A DNA stretch of 64,000 nucleotides from Loktanella sp. IMCC34160 (lineage in GTDB: Bacteria > Pseudomonadota > Alphaproteobacteria > Rhodobacterales > Rhodobacteraceae), in NCBI RefSeq assembly GCF_004145845.1, contig NZ_SELP01000006.1:183038-247037 (forward strand). Direction: 5' to 3'. Numbering within the stretch: position 1 is the first letter of the stretch; each line of letters begins with the position of its first letter. Made by a program: the position numbers and the translations under genes. This document shows positions 36,063 to 45,504 of the stretch, in pieces. The notes under the pieces were generated by a model. The model was not told where the DNA came from. It did not search any database and saw only the letters and a program-made list of their open reading frames with translations.

Positions 36063-36707
36063 TTAGCCGTCTGAGTTGAATCTGACCAGATATTCTTCTT
36101 CTCCAGATCGCAGGAGAATGCCCGAGGCGTGTATTTCCACAACGGTCCAACCGCCAAGGCTGTCGCCGACCCGCAGCCATTGTTCCTTCCCAGTGGTCGG
36201 ATCAAACACCAATGCGCGGTTGTTGAGGCCTTCCCCGACAAACCCCAGGACCTGAATGTCCGGTCGGACAATTGGCTCTGCCTCTGGTACCACCGGGGTT
36301 GGCGGCGGGGCGGGGGCGATCTCGGGCTCGGGTTCTGGAACGGCGGTCCAGGGGCGCCGGTCTTCGAGAAACAGGCTGTTCGCAGCGATGCCCGCGACGG
36401 CCTCGGCGGGCAGGGTGACGTCCGCCAGTCGCCGAAGTTCATCTCGCGGCAATCCCGCGCTGGGAATCCTCACCTCGGAACTGAGCCCCACCGGGTCATC
36501 AATGGGCTCCGGGAACTGAAGCAGGTCCGGACCCTGGAGAATGCCAAGGGTCGCAAAGGCGATCAGGGCAGGGGGTGGGATAAGGGCGCGCCAAGTCCTA
36601 AAGCGTTTCCACGCTAGATTGAGTTCAAATTCCCTGCCTCTCGCTGCGCTCGAACGGGATTTTGAACACTCAAGTGTTTCACTGTCTCGTGGAAACGCTC
36701 TAATCAT
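36063..36707 (-). CDS. gspC: GspC-like inner-membrane protein with repeat-derived N-terminus
   Basis: 214 residues. A single membrane segment lies near residues 40-58 (LIPPPALIAFATLGILQ), a Pro-rich linker near 130-150 (PEPEPEIAPAPPPTP), and a C-terminal domain (IQVLGFVGEGLNNRALVF, GKEQWLRVGDSLGGWTVVEI) like the homology-region domain of GspC or PilP, which links the inner membrane to the secretin. The first 38 residues come from a palindromic element and match the GspI leader. It follows gspM with an 8-base overlap and precedes gspD. Confidence 0.7.
   Translation of the reverse strand: MIRAFPRDSETLECSKSRSSAARGREFELNLAWKRFRTWRALIPPPALIAFATLGILQGPDLLQFPEPIDDPVGLSSEVRIPSAGLPRDELRRLADVTLPAEAVAGIAANSLFLEDRRPWTAVPEPEPEIAPAPPPTPVVPEAEPIVRPDIQVLGFVGEGLNNRALVFDPTTGKEQWLRVGDSLGGWTVVEIHASGILLRSGEEEYLVRFNSDG
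36602..36699 (-). repeat. In-frame palindromic element in gspC
   Basis: 98 bp bounded by perfect 12-bp inverted repeats AGCGTTTCCACG (36602-36613) and CGTGGAAACGCT (36688-36699). It lies wholly inside gspC in frame, right after the start codon. A diverged copy sits at the same place in gspI. The ends and size resemble a small non-autonomous element or a REP/RPE-type palindromic repeat. Confidence 0.7.
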
Positions 36708-37248
36708 CGCCAGCCTCCCTCAGGCCCCAGAGATCGAGCCGGGCCCGCACCCTGGTCCCGCCGTTCCGTTGCTCCCATTCCGAGAGAACGCGCAGTTCCA
36801 GCGCTGAGACGCCGACGGCAGGCCGCAGGCCCTCGAGATCGGCAAGCAGGGCGACAAGATCGGCCAGATCCCCTTCGACTTCGACAAGCAGTCCCACACT
36901 GGGTTGGCTCAGCCCCGGCTTGCCCCGCCCATCCTGATAACGTGACAGGGCAAGACCCCGCGCGGAGATGACCTCCAGGACCTGACGTTGGAGATCGCGC
37001 TGAACCTCACTCTCGGATCCGGGCCAGATGAGGCTTGGATCCAGCCGTGCAGCGCCCTTCTGGTTCAGGTCCTGCAAACGATCGGTAAGGGTTACTGTGA
37101 GGGCCTGGCTTTGTGCCAGGGCGACCTCGAACCCCCCGATTGTCCGGGATTTGTTTGCGATGGCCGCAAGGCTGAGAAGACAGCCCATCAGAAGGGCACC
37201 CAACAGGGCGGGAAGGATCAGGCGGGACCAGGGGCGCGGTTGGGTCAT
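36700..37248 (-). CDS. gspM: T2SS GspM-like protein
   Basis: 182 residues. One N-terminal membrane helix (LILPALLGALLMGCLLSLAAI, about 10-30), a helical coiled stretch (about 35-75) and a small ferredoxin-like periplasmic domain (GLLVEVEGDLADLVALLADLEG). This is the layout and size of GspM. Its start overlaps gspL (ATGA) and its stop overlaps gspC. It would bind GspL at the inner membrane. Confidence 0.75.
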   Translation of the reverse strand: MTQPRPWSRLILPALLGALLMGCLLSLAAIANKSRTIGGFEVALAQSQALTVTLTDRLQDLNQKGAARLDPSLIWPGSESEVQRDLQRQVLEVISARGLALSRYQDGRGKPGLSQPSVGLLVEVEGDLADLVALLADLEGLRPAVGVSALELRVLSEWEQRNGGTRVRARLDLWGLREAGDD

Positions 37249-38225
37249 GGAAGGCTTTTCCGCGCAAGGTCAAGGGTCAGGTCAAAGTTGCTCTGCTGGC
37301 GGACCCGGTCGAGAACCACGGGTCGGTCGAGACCAACGCTTGCAGTCCAATCGACCCTATCAAGCGCGTCGATCACCTCTTGGACCGGTCCGGAGGTGCT
37401 TCCCGAGATGGTCAACTGGCTGGACCGCAGATCGATGCTCTGAAGCCAGGCCTGCCGCGGAAGGGCCTCGGTCAGCCGCGCCAGAGTCCGCACTGCACCG
37501 CGATCCCCGTCCAGTGCGGCAAGCAGGGCATCAACCTCGGCCTGGGCCTCCTCTGTGGTTTCGCTCGCCGCCATGGCCGTTTCCAAAGCCGCCTGGGCGG
37601 AGGTCGCATTGCGTTCGGCCGCCTGCAGCGCGGCCAGGTACCAGCCTTCGCGTGCCTCAAGGGTCCAGAGTTTCCAAAGAAGCACGGCAAGCAGGCACAG
37701 TGCTCCGAGCGACCACCAGAGCCAGGCCCCGCGATCCGCCCGCGCCCGGCCGTCGACAAAGACCAACTCGGCCCCTTCCGGGTCCACAGCGACGACCTGC
37801 CGGACCATCGCCCCCGATGTAGTGACCGCCGTAAGGATCTGATCAAGGTCGGAGCGACGCAGGATGGCTTGCGAATAGGTCCGTTCCTGCCCGGTCCGCC
37901 TCATCGCACGTGTGGCCACCGCGATCGGTTCACCAAGACCCTCTTCGATCGCTGAGGCGCGTAGGTCCAGCACCTTGCGGGCCTTGCGACCTGCCTTGCG
38001 CGGGATCGACTGGGATTTGAAGAGCACGAGGGCTCCTGCAAGACGCAAAGTCACGGGCCCGGACCGGCTCCCGGACAGGCGCTGCCTCAGACCTGTCAGG
38101 TCTTCCAGATCGATCTCGGTGATCTCGACGACCCGGGCCGAGGCCGCGCGAAGTCCGGGCAAGACAAGCAAAGCAAGCAGCATTGCACCAAGCCCACGCC
38201 TTCCTGCCTTCGTGGTCCCACTCAT
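37245..38225 (-). CDS. gspL: T2SS GspL/PilN-like protein
   Basis: About 326 residues from the ATG at 38225; the frame is open back to 38318. Residues 1-150 lack a clear actin-like cytoplasmic GspL domain but have short matching strands. A membrane helix lies near residue 170 (AWLWWSLGALCLLAVLLWKLW), followed by a coiled segment and a periplasmic ferredoxin-like domain (LTISGSTSGPVQEVIDALDRV). It leads the leftward operon and is divergent from gspE across 81 bases. The pairing with gspM supports the name GspL. Confidence 0.65.
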   Translation of the reverse strand: MSGTTKAGRRGLGAMLLALLVLPGLRAASARVVEITEIDLEDLTGLRQRLSGSRSGPVTLRLAGALVLFKSQSIPRKAGRKARKVLDLRASAIEEGLGEPIAVATRAMRRTGQERTYSQAILRRSDLDQILTAVTTSGAMVRQVVAVDPEGAELVFVDGRARADRGAWLWWSLGALCLLAVLLWKLWTLEAREGWYLAALQAAERNATSAQAALETAMAASETTEEAQAEVDALLAALDGDRGAVRTLARLTEALPRQAWLQSIDLRSSQLTISGSTSGPVQEVIDALDRVDWTASVGLDRPVVLDRVRQQSNFDLTLDLARKSLP

Positions 38226-38306
38226 TCGCACCCGACACATCATCCAAATTGCACGCAAAGGCTGAATGCCACATAAGGGAAGCTGTCGCAATTCGGGAAG
38301 TATGGC

Positions 38307-39674
38307 GTGAAGGTGCAACTGAAAGAGGTGCGGGACTTGCTCGAAGGTCTCGTCAGCGCGGGAAAGCTGCCGAAGACAGCCGCGGAAGATCTTCTGGGTC
38401 AGGTGTCGGGGACGGGCGCAAGCCTCGACCAGCTCGCGGGCAACCTTCCCGAGGCGCAGGCGGAGGCGATCCTGCAGGCGCTCGCAGGGACCCTTGGCCT
38501 GAGGTTTCTCGGGAGAGATGATCCGGCCACGGCTGACCTCCCGGCCCTTGAGGCGCTCTCACGCGCCTTTTGTCGTTTACATGGGGTCGTGCCCCTTGCG
38601 GATCCGTCCGGCGCCATCGCAACGCAGCACCCCTCAGATGACGCAACCCTCGAAGAGGTGGGGTTTCGGCTGCGCAGGAAGGGCCAGATCATTGTCGCCG
38701 CCCCCTCGGTTATCAGGCGCCTCCTGGCAGAGGACATCCCTGCCAAGGGGACGGGGAGCGAGACGACGCCCAAGCCACGCTTTGATCCCGAGGACGGCGA
38801 GACGGCCCGCGCGCTCGATCAGCTGATCCGGGAGGCTGCCGACTGCGGGGCGTCTGACATTCATCTCGAGGCCGCGGGCGAGGGGCTGCGCGTCCGGCTG
38901 CGCGTCGAAGGTGTTCTGCGCGCCCATCCTGCGCCCGTGCCGCGTCCGGCGGAACTCATCGCCCGTCTAAAGCTCCTCGGCGGCATGAGCGTCACCGAGC
39001 GTCGCCTTCCGCAGGATGGCAGCTGTCGGCGGTATCTTGGCGGCCGTAACATCGAGTTGCGTCTTTCCACCCTGCCAACAGTCCATGGCGAAAGCATGGT
39101 CTGCCGTCTCCTCGACCCCGACAGCTATCGTAAGGGTTGGGCCGAACTTGGGTTCACCGAGGAGGACCAGGCAAAGGTGCTCTCGCTGATCGAACGCCCC
39201 GCAGGCCTGCTTCTGGTTTCTGGTCCCACCGGATCCGGCAAGACCACAACGCTCTATACCGCCCTCAGCCATCTCAATGACGGCGCCCGCAAGATCATCA
39301 CCGTCGAAGATCCGGTCGAACAGCAGATCGCCGGGGTCGAGCAGGTACAGGTAAATCCCGCGCTCGGGCTGCATTTTGGAACCGTGCTTCGAACCATGCT
39401 GCGGCAGGATCCGGATGTCCTGATGATCGGCGAGGTTCGGGACGCCGAGACCGCCGAGATGGCCTGTCGGGCGGCCCTCGTCGGGCGGCTGGTCCTTGCG
39501 ACCGTCCACGCCAGTGCCCCCCGTGTTGCCCGCGAGCGGTTCATCAACCTTGGCGTGCCCGCCTATCTCGTGGATGAGGTCCTGATCGGTGTCCTGCAGC
39601 AGGCCCTCGTCATCGGCGAGGGAGAGGACCACCGCACTCTCAAGGCAGAGATCTGGGTGCCAGAGGAGGGGTGA
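38307..39674 (+). CDS. gspE: T2SS assembly ATPase GspE
   Basis: 455 residues from a GTG at 38307 (the ATG at 38302 is out of frame and stops at once). The N1/N2 region covers about 1-150. ASDIHLE near residue 190 begins the nucleotidyl-binding domain. Walker A is GPTGSGKTT near 308, the Asp box is ITVEDPVEQQ, Walker B is DVLMIGEVRD, and a His box follows (LATVHAS). The C-terminal four-Cys zinc module of classical GspE is absent, and the protein is shorter than usual. It powers pseudopilus assembly at the inner membrane. Confidence 0.9.
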   Translation: MKVQLKEVRDLLEGLVSAGKLPKTAAEDLLGQVSGTGASLDQLAGNLPEAQAEAILQALAGTLGLRFLGRDDPATADLPALEALSRAFCRLHGVVPLADPSGAIATQHPSDDATLEEVGFRLRRKGQIIVAAPSVIRRLLAEDIPAKGTGSETTPKPRFDPEDGETARALDQLIREAADCGASDIHLEAAGEGLRVRLRVEGVLRAHPAPVPRPAELIARLKLLGGMSVTERRLPQDGSCRRYLGGRNIELRLSTLPTVHGESMVCRLLDPDSYRKGWAELGFTEEDQAKVLSLIERPAGLLLVSGPTGSGKTTTLYTALSHLNDGARKIITVEDPVEQQIAGVEQVQVNPALGLHFGTVLRTMLRQDPDVLMIGEVRDAETAEMACRAALVGRLVLATVHASAPRVARERFINLGVPAYLVDEVLIGVLQQALVIGEGEDHRTLKAEIWVPEEG

Positions 39675-39677
39675 ACA

Positions 39678-40061
39678 ATGACAGCGGGATCTGAACCTAG
39701 GCAGCGGTTCGCCATTAGGGCTATCCGGGAGGGCCAGTCCGGGATCATCCTTGTCTCAACCCTCCTTGCCCTCGTCCTGCTCTCTTCCCTCATCGTCCTG
39801 GCACAAAGCCGTTCCGGCGCTCAAGCCCGCACCCTCGCGCGACTGGCGACTTTGCATCTCGATCAGATCAAGGAAGACACCGCCCGTGCTCTCCTCCTCC
39901 CCCTCGCGGGTGAGGCCATCATGGTTGCCACAGAGGAAGGGCGGCCAGTCGATGGGATTTTGGTCCAGACACCTTGGGAAAACGATGCCTTCGAAGGGCG
40001 GCTCAGCGCGACCTCCAATCGTAGGAAAGTCGGGTTCAAGGTGGGGAGAGTTGCTAGGTAG
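39678..40061 (+). CDS. gspK: Short GspK-like pseudopilin
   Basis: 127 residues, starting 3 bases after gspE. The N-terminal helix GIILVSTLLALVLLSSLIVLAQS resembles the GspK prepilin segment, which lacks the usual Glu at +5. Normal GspK is about 300 residues, so the globular domain is largely missing; either a truncated gene or a minimal variant. It precedes RHS2 on the same strand. Confidence 0.5.
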   Translation: MTAGSEPRQRFAIRAIREGQSGIILVSTLLALVLLSSLIVLAQSRSGAQARTLARLATLHLDQIKEDTARALLLPLAGEAIMVATEEGRPVDGILVQTPWENDAFEGRLSATSNRRKVGFKVGRVAR

Positions 40062-40218
40062 CACTCCAGAGCCTGCGTGCTCAAATTCAAAGCGGCTGCC
40101 CACATAAGCGTCCAAATCCGTATCGGCACGCAATTGGGGACTTGCGCCATGCCCTTCTCGCCTTAAGGTGGTGGGATATTGATGATGTTATTTCCGGTTG
40201 AGTGGCGTGGGGGCGTTG

Positions 40219-43200
40219 ATGATTGGACGTATTTTTTTGCTGGCTGCGGCCATGTGGGTTTCGGCTTCAGCATCGGCCGTGGCCGAGATCAGAATGGTAG
40301 GAGAGCAATGGGGCCAGCCGACAGCGCCCGTGCCAGGTTGGAGCGAAGCGCCAGGCGATGCATGTGAATTTCTTGGGCTGACCGTTGTGCCCGGGTTATA
40401 TTACGATGGCGAATTCTACGAGGCGAATTACGAAGGCCAGACTGTATTTCAGCGCCAGTGTGTTGATAAATATGGAAAGACTTCATGGGTTCAGCTCTAC
40501 TGCGCTTACCAAGATGATGAGAAGCCAGAAAACAATGATGCGGATCCCGACAATGATTCCTTTATCCGCGTTGTCGGCGCTTGTCCGAGAGAACAGCTTA
40601 TCTGTAAAGTCGACGAAGGTGGTGAAACGCCGTTGTACGGCCAGTCAAGGCCAGGCGCGGGGAACCCAATCGAACTAGCCTCGCGGGTCAAGACACAGTC
40701 TGAAATTGACTGGCGTTCATCGATGGAGCCGCGATTCCACATCTCTCGGGACTACCGCTCCAATTTTGATCTCTATCACGACTTCAACCCCAATTTGAGC
40801 CGGCTAGCTTTTGCTGGCGTCTGGCGATCCGAGTTCAACGACATCTTCCGCTACAATCATCTGTTGAACATCCACATCCTTCTTAGGTCCGACGGAACCA
40901 GGCTGTATTTTGAGAATGACGGAAGCTATACGCCGCGCTCTGTCGGCAACAATCTCGCGGTGACCTATGTCGACAATGGCTACTACAACAAGCGGTTGAT
41001 TGTTGAGGATGGCTCGGGGGTTGTCAGGCAATATGATGCTCAGGACGTCTTCGATCGCCCGCTAAGCGAAATAATCTGGCCGGATGGCTACACGATTTCG
41101 GTCTCGCGTTCAAACGGCCTAATTACGGTCGTCAGTGACAATCGTGGAAATCGAGCTGAGTTCACCTGGTCATCGACCGCAGTGCCAAATACGTCGAGAG
41201 AGCTTCTGACATCTATCGCGATCGACACCGACTACGCTTCCAACTTCAATCCGGAACTTAGGGTCAATTACACCTATCTTAGAAACCTCCAGTACCCCGA
41301 CTATCCTCCTCTTTCGACAGTCACTCTGGAAGATCTGGCGCAACAGACCATCCAACTGCGGGCGTCTTATAGGTATCAGGAAATACCTGACCTAACTGGT
41401 GTATTTGAAGAGCACTACATGTTCCCGCTTCTCTTGACTTCGATTGCCGATGGTCGGAGCGGTGGGACTGGTTTTGCGGAATTCAGTTATGACCTTGGGG
41501 AGTTGACTTCAAATCTACCGATCTTTCGTCGCGACGAAATCTACACCCCAAGGCCCGCAATCTCCACCCAACATGCGGACGGCGCGGACGCCTTCACGGT
41601 TGACGCGACCGGATTCACCTGGCCATCTGGCCGCGAAGAGGATCATCAGTTCAGCAGCGTAGGTGCGCGCTCGGTCACGACACGGGTCGACGGCGTACTG
41701 ACGCCCAACTGTTTGGCGACGACGGCGCTCTATTCCTATGTGCCCCCGCCGGGACAACCCGAAGGGTTTCTTTACGAACGTACCGAGCGAAACGGGTCAG
41801 TGACCAGGTTCACCCGGGATGCGGAAGGTCGCATTCTTACGCGGACCGAGGACGCGGACGGCCTCTTGCCACGCGTCACCACATACACCTGGCACGCGGA
41901 TCTCCGTAAGCCGTTGACCCGGACAACTGACGAATTGGCGGAAACCTTCGTCTATGATCCCGACGGTATGCTGACAAGCTACACCCAGACTGATGTTCTG
42001 GTGTCGAGCCCGTCCAACGGACAATCGAGAACATGGGCTTTTACCTATACGACACTTGCGTCGGGCCTGAAGGTTCTCGCAGCGATGGACGGGCCGGGTC
42101 TGGCATCCCAAGGGGTTCAGGACGTGACCTCATATACCTACGATGCGCAGGGGCGGATGACTGGGATAACAAACCCGGACGGAAGCACTGTCCAGATCCA
42201 GAGTTTTTCGTCCGGTGGCCAGCCCGCCTCTTTGACGGATGCGCGGGGCTTCGACTGGACCTTCACCTACGATATTGACGGGCGCGTTATCCAATCGGTT
42301 TTTGAACCTGGCGCCCGCAACGATACCTGGGCGATGACCTATGATGAGGTCGGCCAGTTGATCTCGATTGTGGACCCCCTTGGTCGGCAATGGTCCTATG
42401 TCTACAACTCCGCCCGGAGGCTCACGAGCCTGACCGACCCGGCCGGGAACACCATGGATTTCGAGTACGACGTGGCGGGAAATGTCACACGCACCGAATA
42501 TGGCAACGCCCTCGCGACCGTCACCTATCTGCAAGAGGCTCAATATGACGAGCTTGGGCGTTTGCTCGCAATCCTTGGTTCGAACGGGCAAGTGACGCGC
42601 TTCACCCACGATGTTGAAGACAACGTCGCACAGGTCGAGGATGGCCTCGGGCTGACCGACAGTTTCACCTACGATGCGCTGAAACGGCTGACCGCCGAGC
42701 TCGATCGGGAAAACTTCACAACCTCAATGGACCATGATCCAAGCGGCGACTTGACCCGCTACACGGATCCCCGCGGGATCGAGACGCTATTCACCTACAA
42801 TGGGTTTGGTGAGGTGATTACCGAGGTCAGTGCCGATCGGGGGACTCACAGCTACAGCTATGACAGTCGCGGACTCGTGACGTCATACACTGATGGGCGA
42901 GGGCAGGTTTCGACCTACAGCTACGACAGCGCCGGGCGGCTTGTCTCGAGACAGTTTGTCGGCGACGCAACGCAAAACCTCGACTTTGTCTACTTTGGGG
43001 CAACTGGCGACGCCCGTCAGCACCAACTACGGTTTGTCGACGACAAGACCGGGAGGTACTTCTACTACTACGATGTGCAGACCGGCGATCCGAACGGTCA
43101 TCGGGCCACGATTGATGGTGTCACCTATCGGGCCGATCTTGACCACATTGACTCCGGGCAACCCCATCGCCTCATCTATCCCAGTCTCTCCGCCCTAATC

Positions 43201-44739
43201 TACGCCTACGATCAGAACGGAAACATCGAAAAGCTGATCTGGCGCGGATACGATACGACCACGGGGGGGTATTTCCCGAGTGAGACCGCCATCAGCAACA
43301 TGACCTACCTGCCGTTTGGCCCGCTGGCGTCGGCTACCACAGGGGATGGTGGCAGCTATTCGGCCAGCTATGACAGTTCCTATCGGTTGACCGGTCAACT
43401 CGATCAGGTGAACGGGTCGACCGTCCGAAATATGGCCTATACTTGGACGATTCGTGACAACCTTGCGGGTGTGACGGACCTGCTTTCCCCGGCCAACGAC
43501 CAAACCTTTGCCTACACGGATCGCGAGTTTCTGGCCGCGGCCGATGGGCCTTGGGGAGAATTTGATTACAACTATGACGGGGTGGGCAACCGGACCAGCC
43601 TGACCGCTCTCATTGGTGGGATAACTGCGACCGAGACCTTCAGCTACCCCATCGAGTCAAACCGGCTGAGTTCGATCAGCTTTCCGGTCGGGAGCAGGGG
43701 GCTCGTCTACGATGCGGCGGGCAATGTCGTGCAGGACACCCTGAACGGTCAAATCTACAGCTACACTTATGACGCCGCGAACCGGATGTCGTCGTTCGCG
43801 ATCGATGGCGTTGTGCAGGCCGAGTATGAGTACAATCACCTTGGCCAGCAGGCCGTTCGCCACTTCCCACAAACGGGCGAGACGATTCATTCGGTCTTCG
43901 ATCACAATGGCAACCGGATCGCCGAATACCTCTTTAACAGCACCAGCGGCACATCCGCTTTGATCCGAGAGTATATCTGGGCCGGGTCCATGCTGGTCGC
44001 CGTTTGGGAAAACAACCAGCTCTACTTTGTCCGCTCCGATCATATCGGCCGCCCGGTGCTTGCCACCGACAACACGGGGACGGTCGTCTGGACGGCGAGC
44101 TACGGGCCCTTTGGCGAGGTTGTGGCGAGTTCCGGACCCAATATTGATCTGCGCTTTCCGGGGCAGTGGTTTCAGGCCGAGACCGGGCTGCACCAGAACT
44201 GGATGCGGGACTACGACCCGACAACAGGGCGCTACATGCAGGCTGATCCACTGGGGCTGGTCGATGGGGCGAGCGTCTATGGCTACGCGCGGCAGAACCC
44301 GGGGAGGTATGTGGATCCAACCGGGCAATGCCCATGGTGCGTTGCTGCAGCACTTGGTTTCGCCTTTGGAGCGGGGGTCGATTTCCTTTTACAGATGTGG
44401 GAAAACGACTTCAGGATTTCCTGTATCAACTGGTGGCAGGTTGGGTTGTCAGGGGGTATTGGTGCGATTACGGGTGGCGGTGTGGGGCAATCGTTTAAGT
44501 TCTTTGGTAGCACTGGAAATAGCGTGGCGCCGCGTTTCACATATTCGCTCTATCGTAGATTTACGAAGCGATATGGGTTCAGGATAGAGAGCCACCCCAT
44601 CAGAAAATGGTGGCCAAATTGGGCGTATTACCCTCATTGGCACATTGATAGATTTCGAAAATGGCATCTCCCACTTGTTGAGCCGATCGTTTCTGGCACT
44701 GTTTTTCTAAGTCATGAGCCAAATCCATGTTGCAACTGA
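40219..44739 (+). CDS. Giant secreted RHS toxin 2
   Basis: About 1506 residues from the ATG at 40219 (GTGGGGGCG upstream; open frame back to 40198). A Sec signal peptide (IGRIFLLAAAMWVSASASA, then VAE) comes first. A Cys-containing N-terminal domain (about 25-165) follows, then DUF6531-like and YD/RHS repeats (about 200-1300) and the RHS core WMRDYDPTTGRYMQADPLG near 1328, ending at VDPTG (about 1366). The 140-residue tip has hydrophobic helices (VAAALGFAFGAGVDFLL) and then a His/Trp-rich end (HPIRKWWPNW, YPHWHIDRF) that probably holds a metal-dependent active site; no family is recognised. It is in the same direction as gspE and gspK and followed by an immunity gene. Confidence 0.88.
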   Translation: MIGRIFLLAAAMWVSASASAVAEIRMVGEQWGQPTAPVPGWSEAPGDACEFLGLTVVPGLYYDGEFYEANYEGQTVFQRQCVDKYGKTSWVQLYCAYQDDEKPENNDADPDNDSFIRVVGACPREQLICKVDEGGETPLYGQSRPGAGNPIELASRVKTQSEIDWRSSMEPRFHISRDYRSNFDLYHDFNPNLSRLAFAGVWRSEFNDIFRYNHLLNIHILLRSDGTRLYFENDGSYTPRSVGNNLAVTYVDNGYYNKRLIVEDGSGVVRQYDAQDVFDRPLSEIIWPDGYTISVSRSNGLITVVSDNRGNRAEFTWSSTAVPNTSRELLTSIAIDTDYASNFNPELRVNYTYLRNLQYPDYPPLSTVTLEDLAQQTIQLRASYRYQEIPDLTGVFEEHYMFPLLLTSIADGRSGGTGFAEFSYDLGELTSNLPIFRRDEIYTPRPAISTQHADGADAFTVDATGFTWPSGREEDHQFSSVGARSVTTRVDGVLTPNCLATTALYSYVPPPGQPEGFLYERTERNGSVTRFTRDAEGRILTRTEDADGLLPRVTTYTWHADLRKPLTRTTDELAETFVYDPDGMLTSYTQTDVLVSSPSNGQSRTWAFTYTTLASGLKVLAAMDGPGLASQGVQDVTSYTYDAQGRMTGITNPDGSTVQIQSFSSGGQPASLTDARGFDWTFTYDIDGRVIQSVFEPGARNDTWAMTYDEVGQLISIVDPLGRQWSYVYNSARRLTSLTDPAGNTMDFEYDVAGNVTRTEYGNALATVTYLQEAQYDELGRLLAILGSNGQVTRFTHDVEDNVAQVEDGLGLTDSFTYDALKRLTAELDRENFTTSMDHDPSGDLTRYTDPRGIETLFTYNGFGEVITEVSADRGTHSYSYDSRGLVTSYTDGRGQVSTYSYDSAGRLVSRQFVGDATQNLDFVYFGATGDARQHQLRFVDDKTGRYFYYYDVQTGDPNGHRATIDGVTYRADLDHIDSGQPHRLIYPSLSALIYAYDQNGNIEKLIWRGYDTTTGGYFPSETAISNMTYLPFGPLASATTGDGGSYSASYDSSYRLTGQLDQVNGSTVRNMAYTWTIRDNLAGVTDLLSPANDQTFAYTDREFLAAADGPWGEFDYNYDGVGNRTSLTALIGGITATETFSYPIESNRLSSISFPVGSRGLVYDAAGNVVQDTLNGQIYSYTYDAANRMSSFAIDGVVQAEYEYNHLGQQAVRHFPQTGETIHSVFDHNGNRIAEYLFNSTSGTSALIREYIWAGSMLVAVWENNQLYFVRSDHIGRPVLATDNTGTVVWTASYGPFGEVVASSGPNIDLRFPGQWFQAETGLHQNWMRDYDPTTGRYMQADPLGLVDGASVYGYARQNPGRYVDPTGQCPWCVAAALGFAFGAGVDFLLQMWENDFRISCINWWQVGLSGGIGAITGGGVGQSFKFFGSTGNSVAPRFTYSLYRRFTKRYGFRIESHPIRKWWPNWAYYPHWHIDRFRKWHLPLVEPIVSGTVFLSHEPNPCCN
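44005..44318 (+). repeat. RHS-tip repeat, resident copy (314 bp)
   Basis: The last 314 bases of conserved RHS2 sequence before the tip are repeated, with few differences and the same length, at 46416-46729. The final 131 bases (44188-44318) are also repeated at 45374-45504. Homology stops exactly at the toxin junction (GGATCC). Confidence 0.85.
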
Positions 44740-45194
44740 AGGCAACTCGAAACAGATGGTCTCTGCTCCATATTGGCGCTGAGTATTGTGTTTTTGAGTC
44801 ACGACTCCCAAAGCTCTTTGGGTCCGGGGTCGCAGAAACCGAGAGAAACGTTGCGATTGAGAGGATGCTTGGTCGGTTTGGCACTGCGAAACTCATCAAC
44901 TTGGAGGACGATTTGAGTGGATGCAGCGGGCCTATCGAAGTGACATCCTTCAGGATGTGGGAAGAGCTGGCCAGTCGGCGCAGTTATGGTGGATGGACTG
45001 CGTTTTTCCCAAATGATGAATCTTTTCGAGAAAGCGCACAAGAATTCGACTTCCTAGGCGCGCAAGATCTTGAGTTGGCAGTCTTGATGCTCGAGCGGAA
45101 CAACCAAAAGGTAGTTGTCTCGAGCTGGCATGACGATTTGGATTGGCTTGTGTTTATCAAGAATAGCGAAATAGGGCTGCTTCGTGAGGCCTAG
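44727..45194 (+). CDS. Putative immunity protein for RHS2
   Basis: 155 residues; the ATG overlaps the end of RHS2 by 13 bases. No signal peptide or membrane segment, and no recognised family. The low GC content matches the RHS2 tip. Its position directly after the tip is the evidence for an immunity role. Confidence 0.6.
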   Translation: MLQLKATRNRWSLLHIGAEYCVFESRLPKLFGSGVAETERNVAIERMLGRFGTAKLINLEDDLSGCSGPIEVTSFRMWEELASRRSYGGWTAFFPNDESFRESAQEFDFLGAQDLELAVLMLERNNQKVVVSSWHDDLDWLVFIKNSEIGLLREA

Positions 45195-45373
45195 CAATCA
45201 GGGTGTCTGTTGTGCCAAGTCCGCTGCGTTGGCCCTGCCCAATACATACGTTGCAGGTACAGAGATCCGGCGTCTTGCACCATTTTTTTGGCGAGGCTGG
45301 TGGGGTGAATCGAGGTTGGCGTTGCCAGAATCTGACCAAACCATCTGAAATGTGACCGGTCTTCTGGTAGTGC

Positions 45374-45504
45374 CTGCACCAGAACTGGATGCGGGACTAC
45401 GACCCGACGACTGGCCGCTACATGCAGGCTGATCCACTGGGGCTGGTGGATGGAGCGAGCTTCTATGGCTACGCGCTGCAGAACCCGGGGCGGTATACTG
45501 ATCC
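45374..45504 (+). repeat. RHS-tip repeat, orphan copy 1 (131 bp)
   Basis: Matches 44188-44318 along its whole 131 bases without gaps. It is short enough to act only as a recombination handle. Confidence 0.85.
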
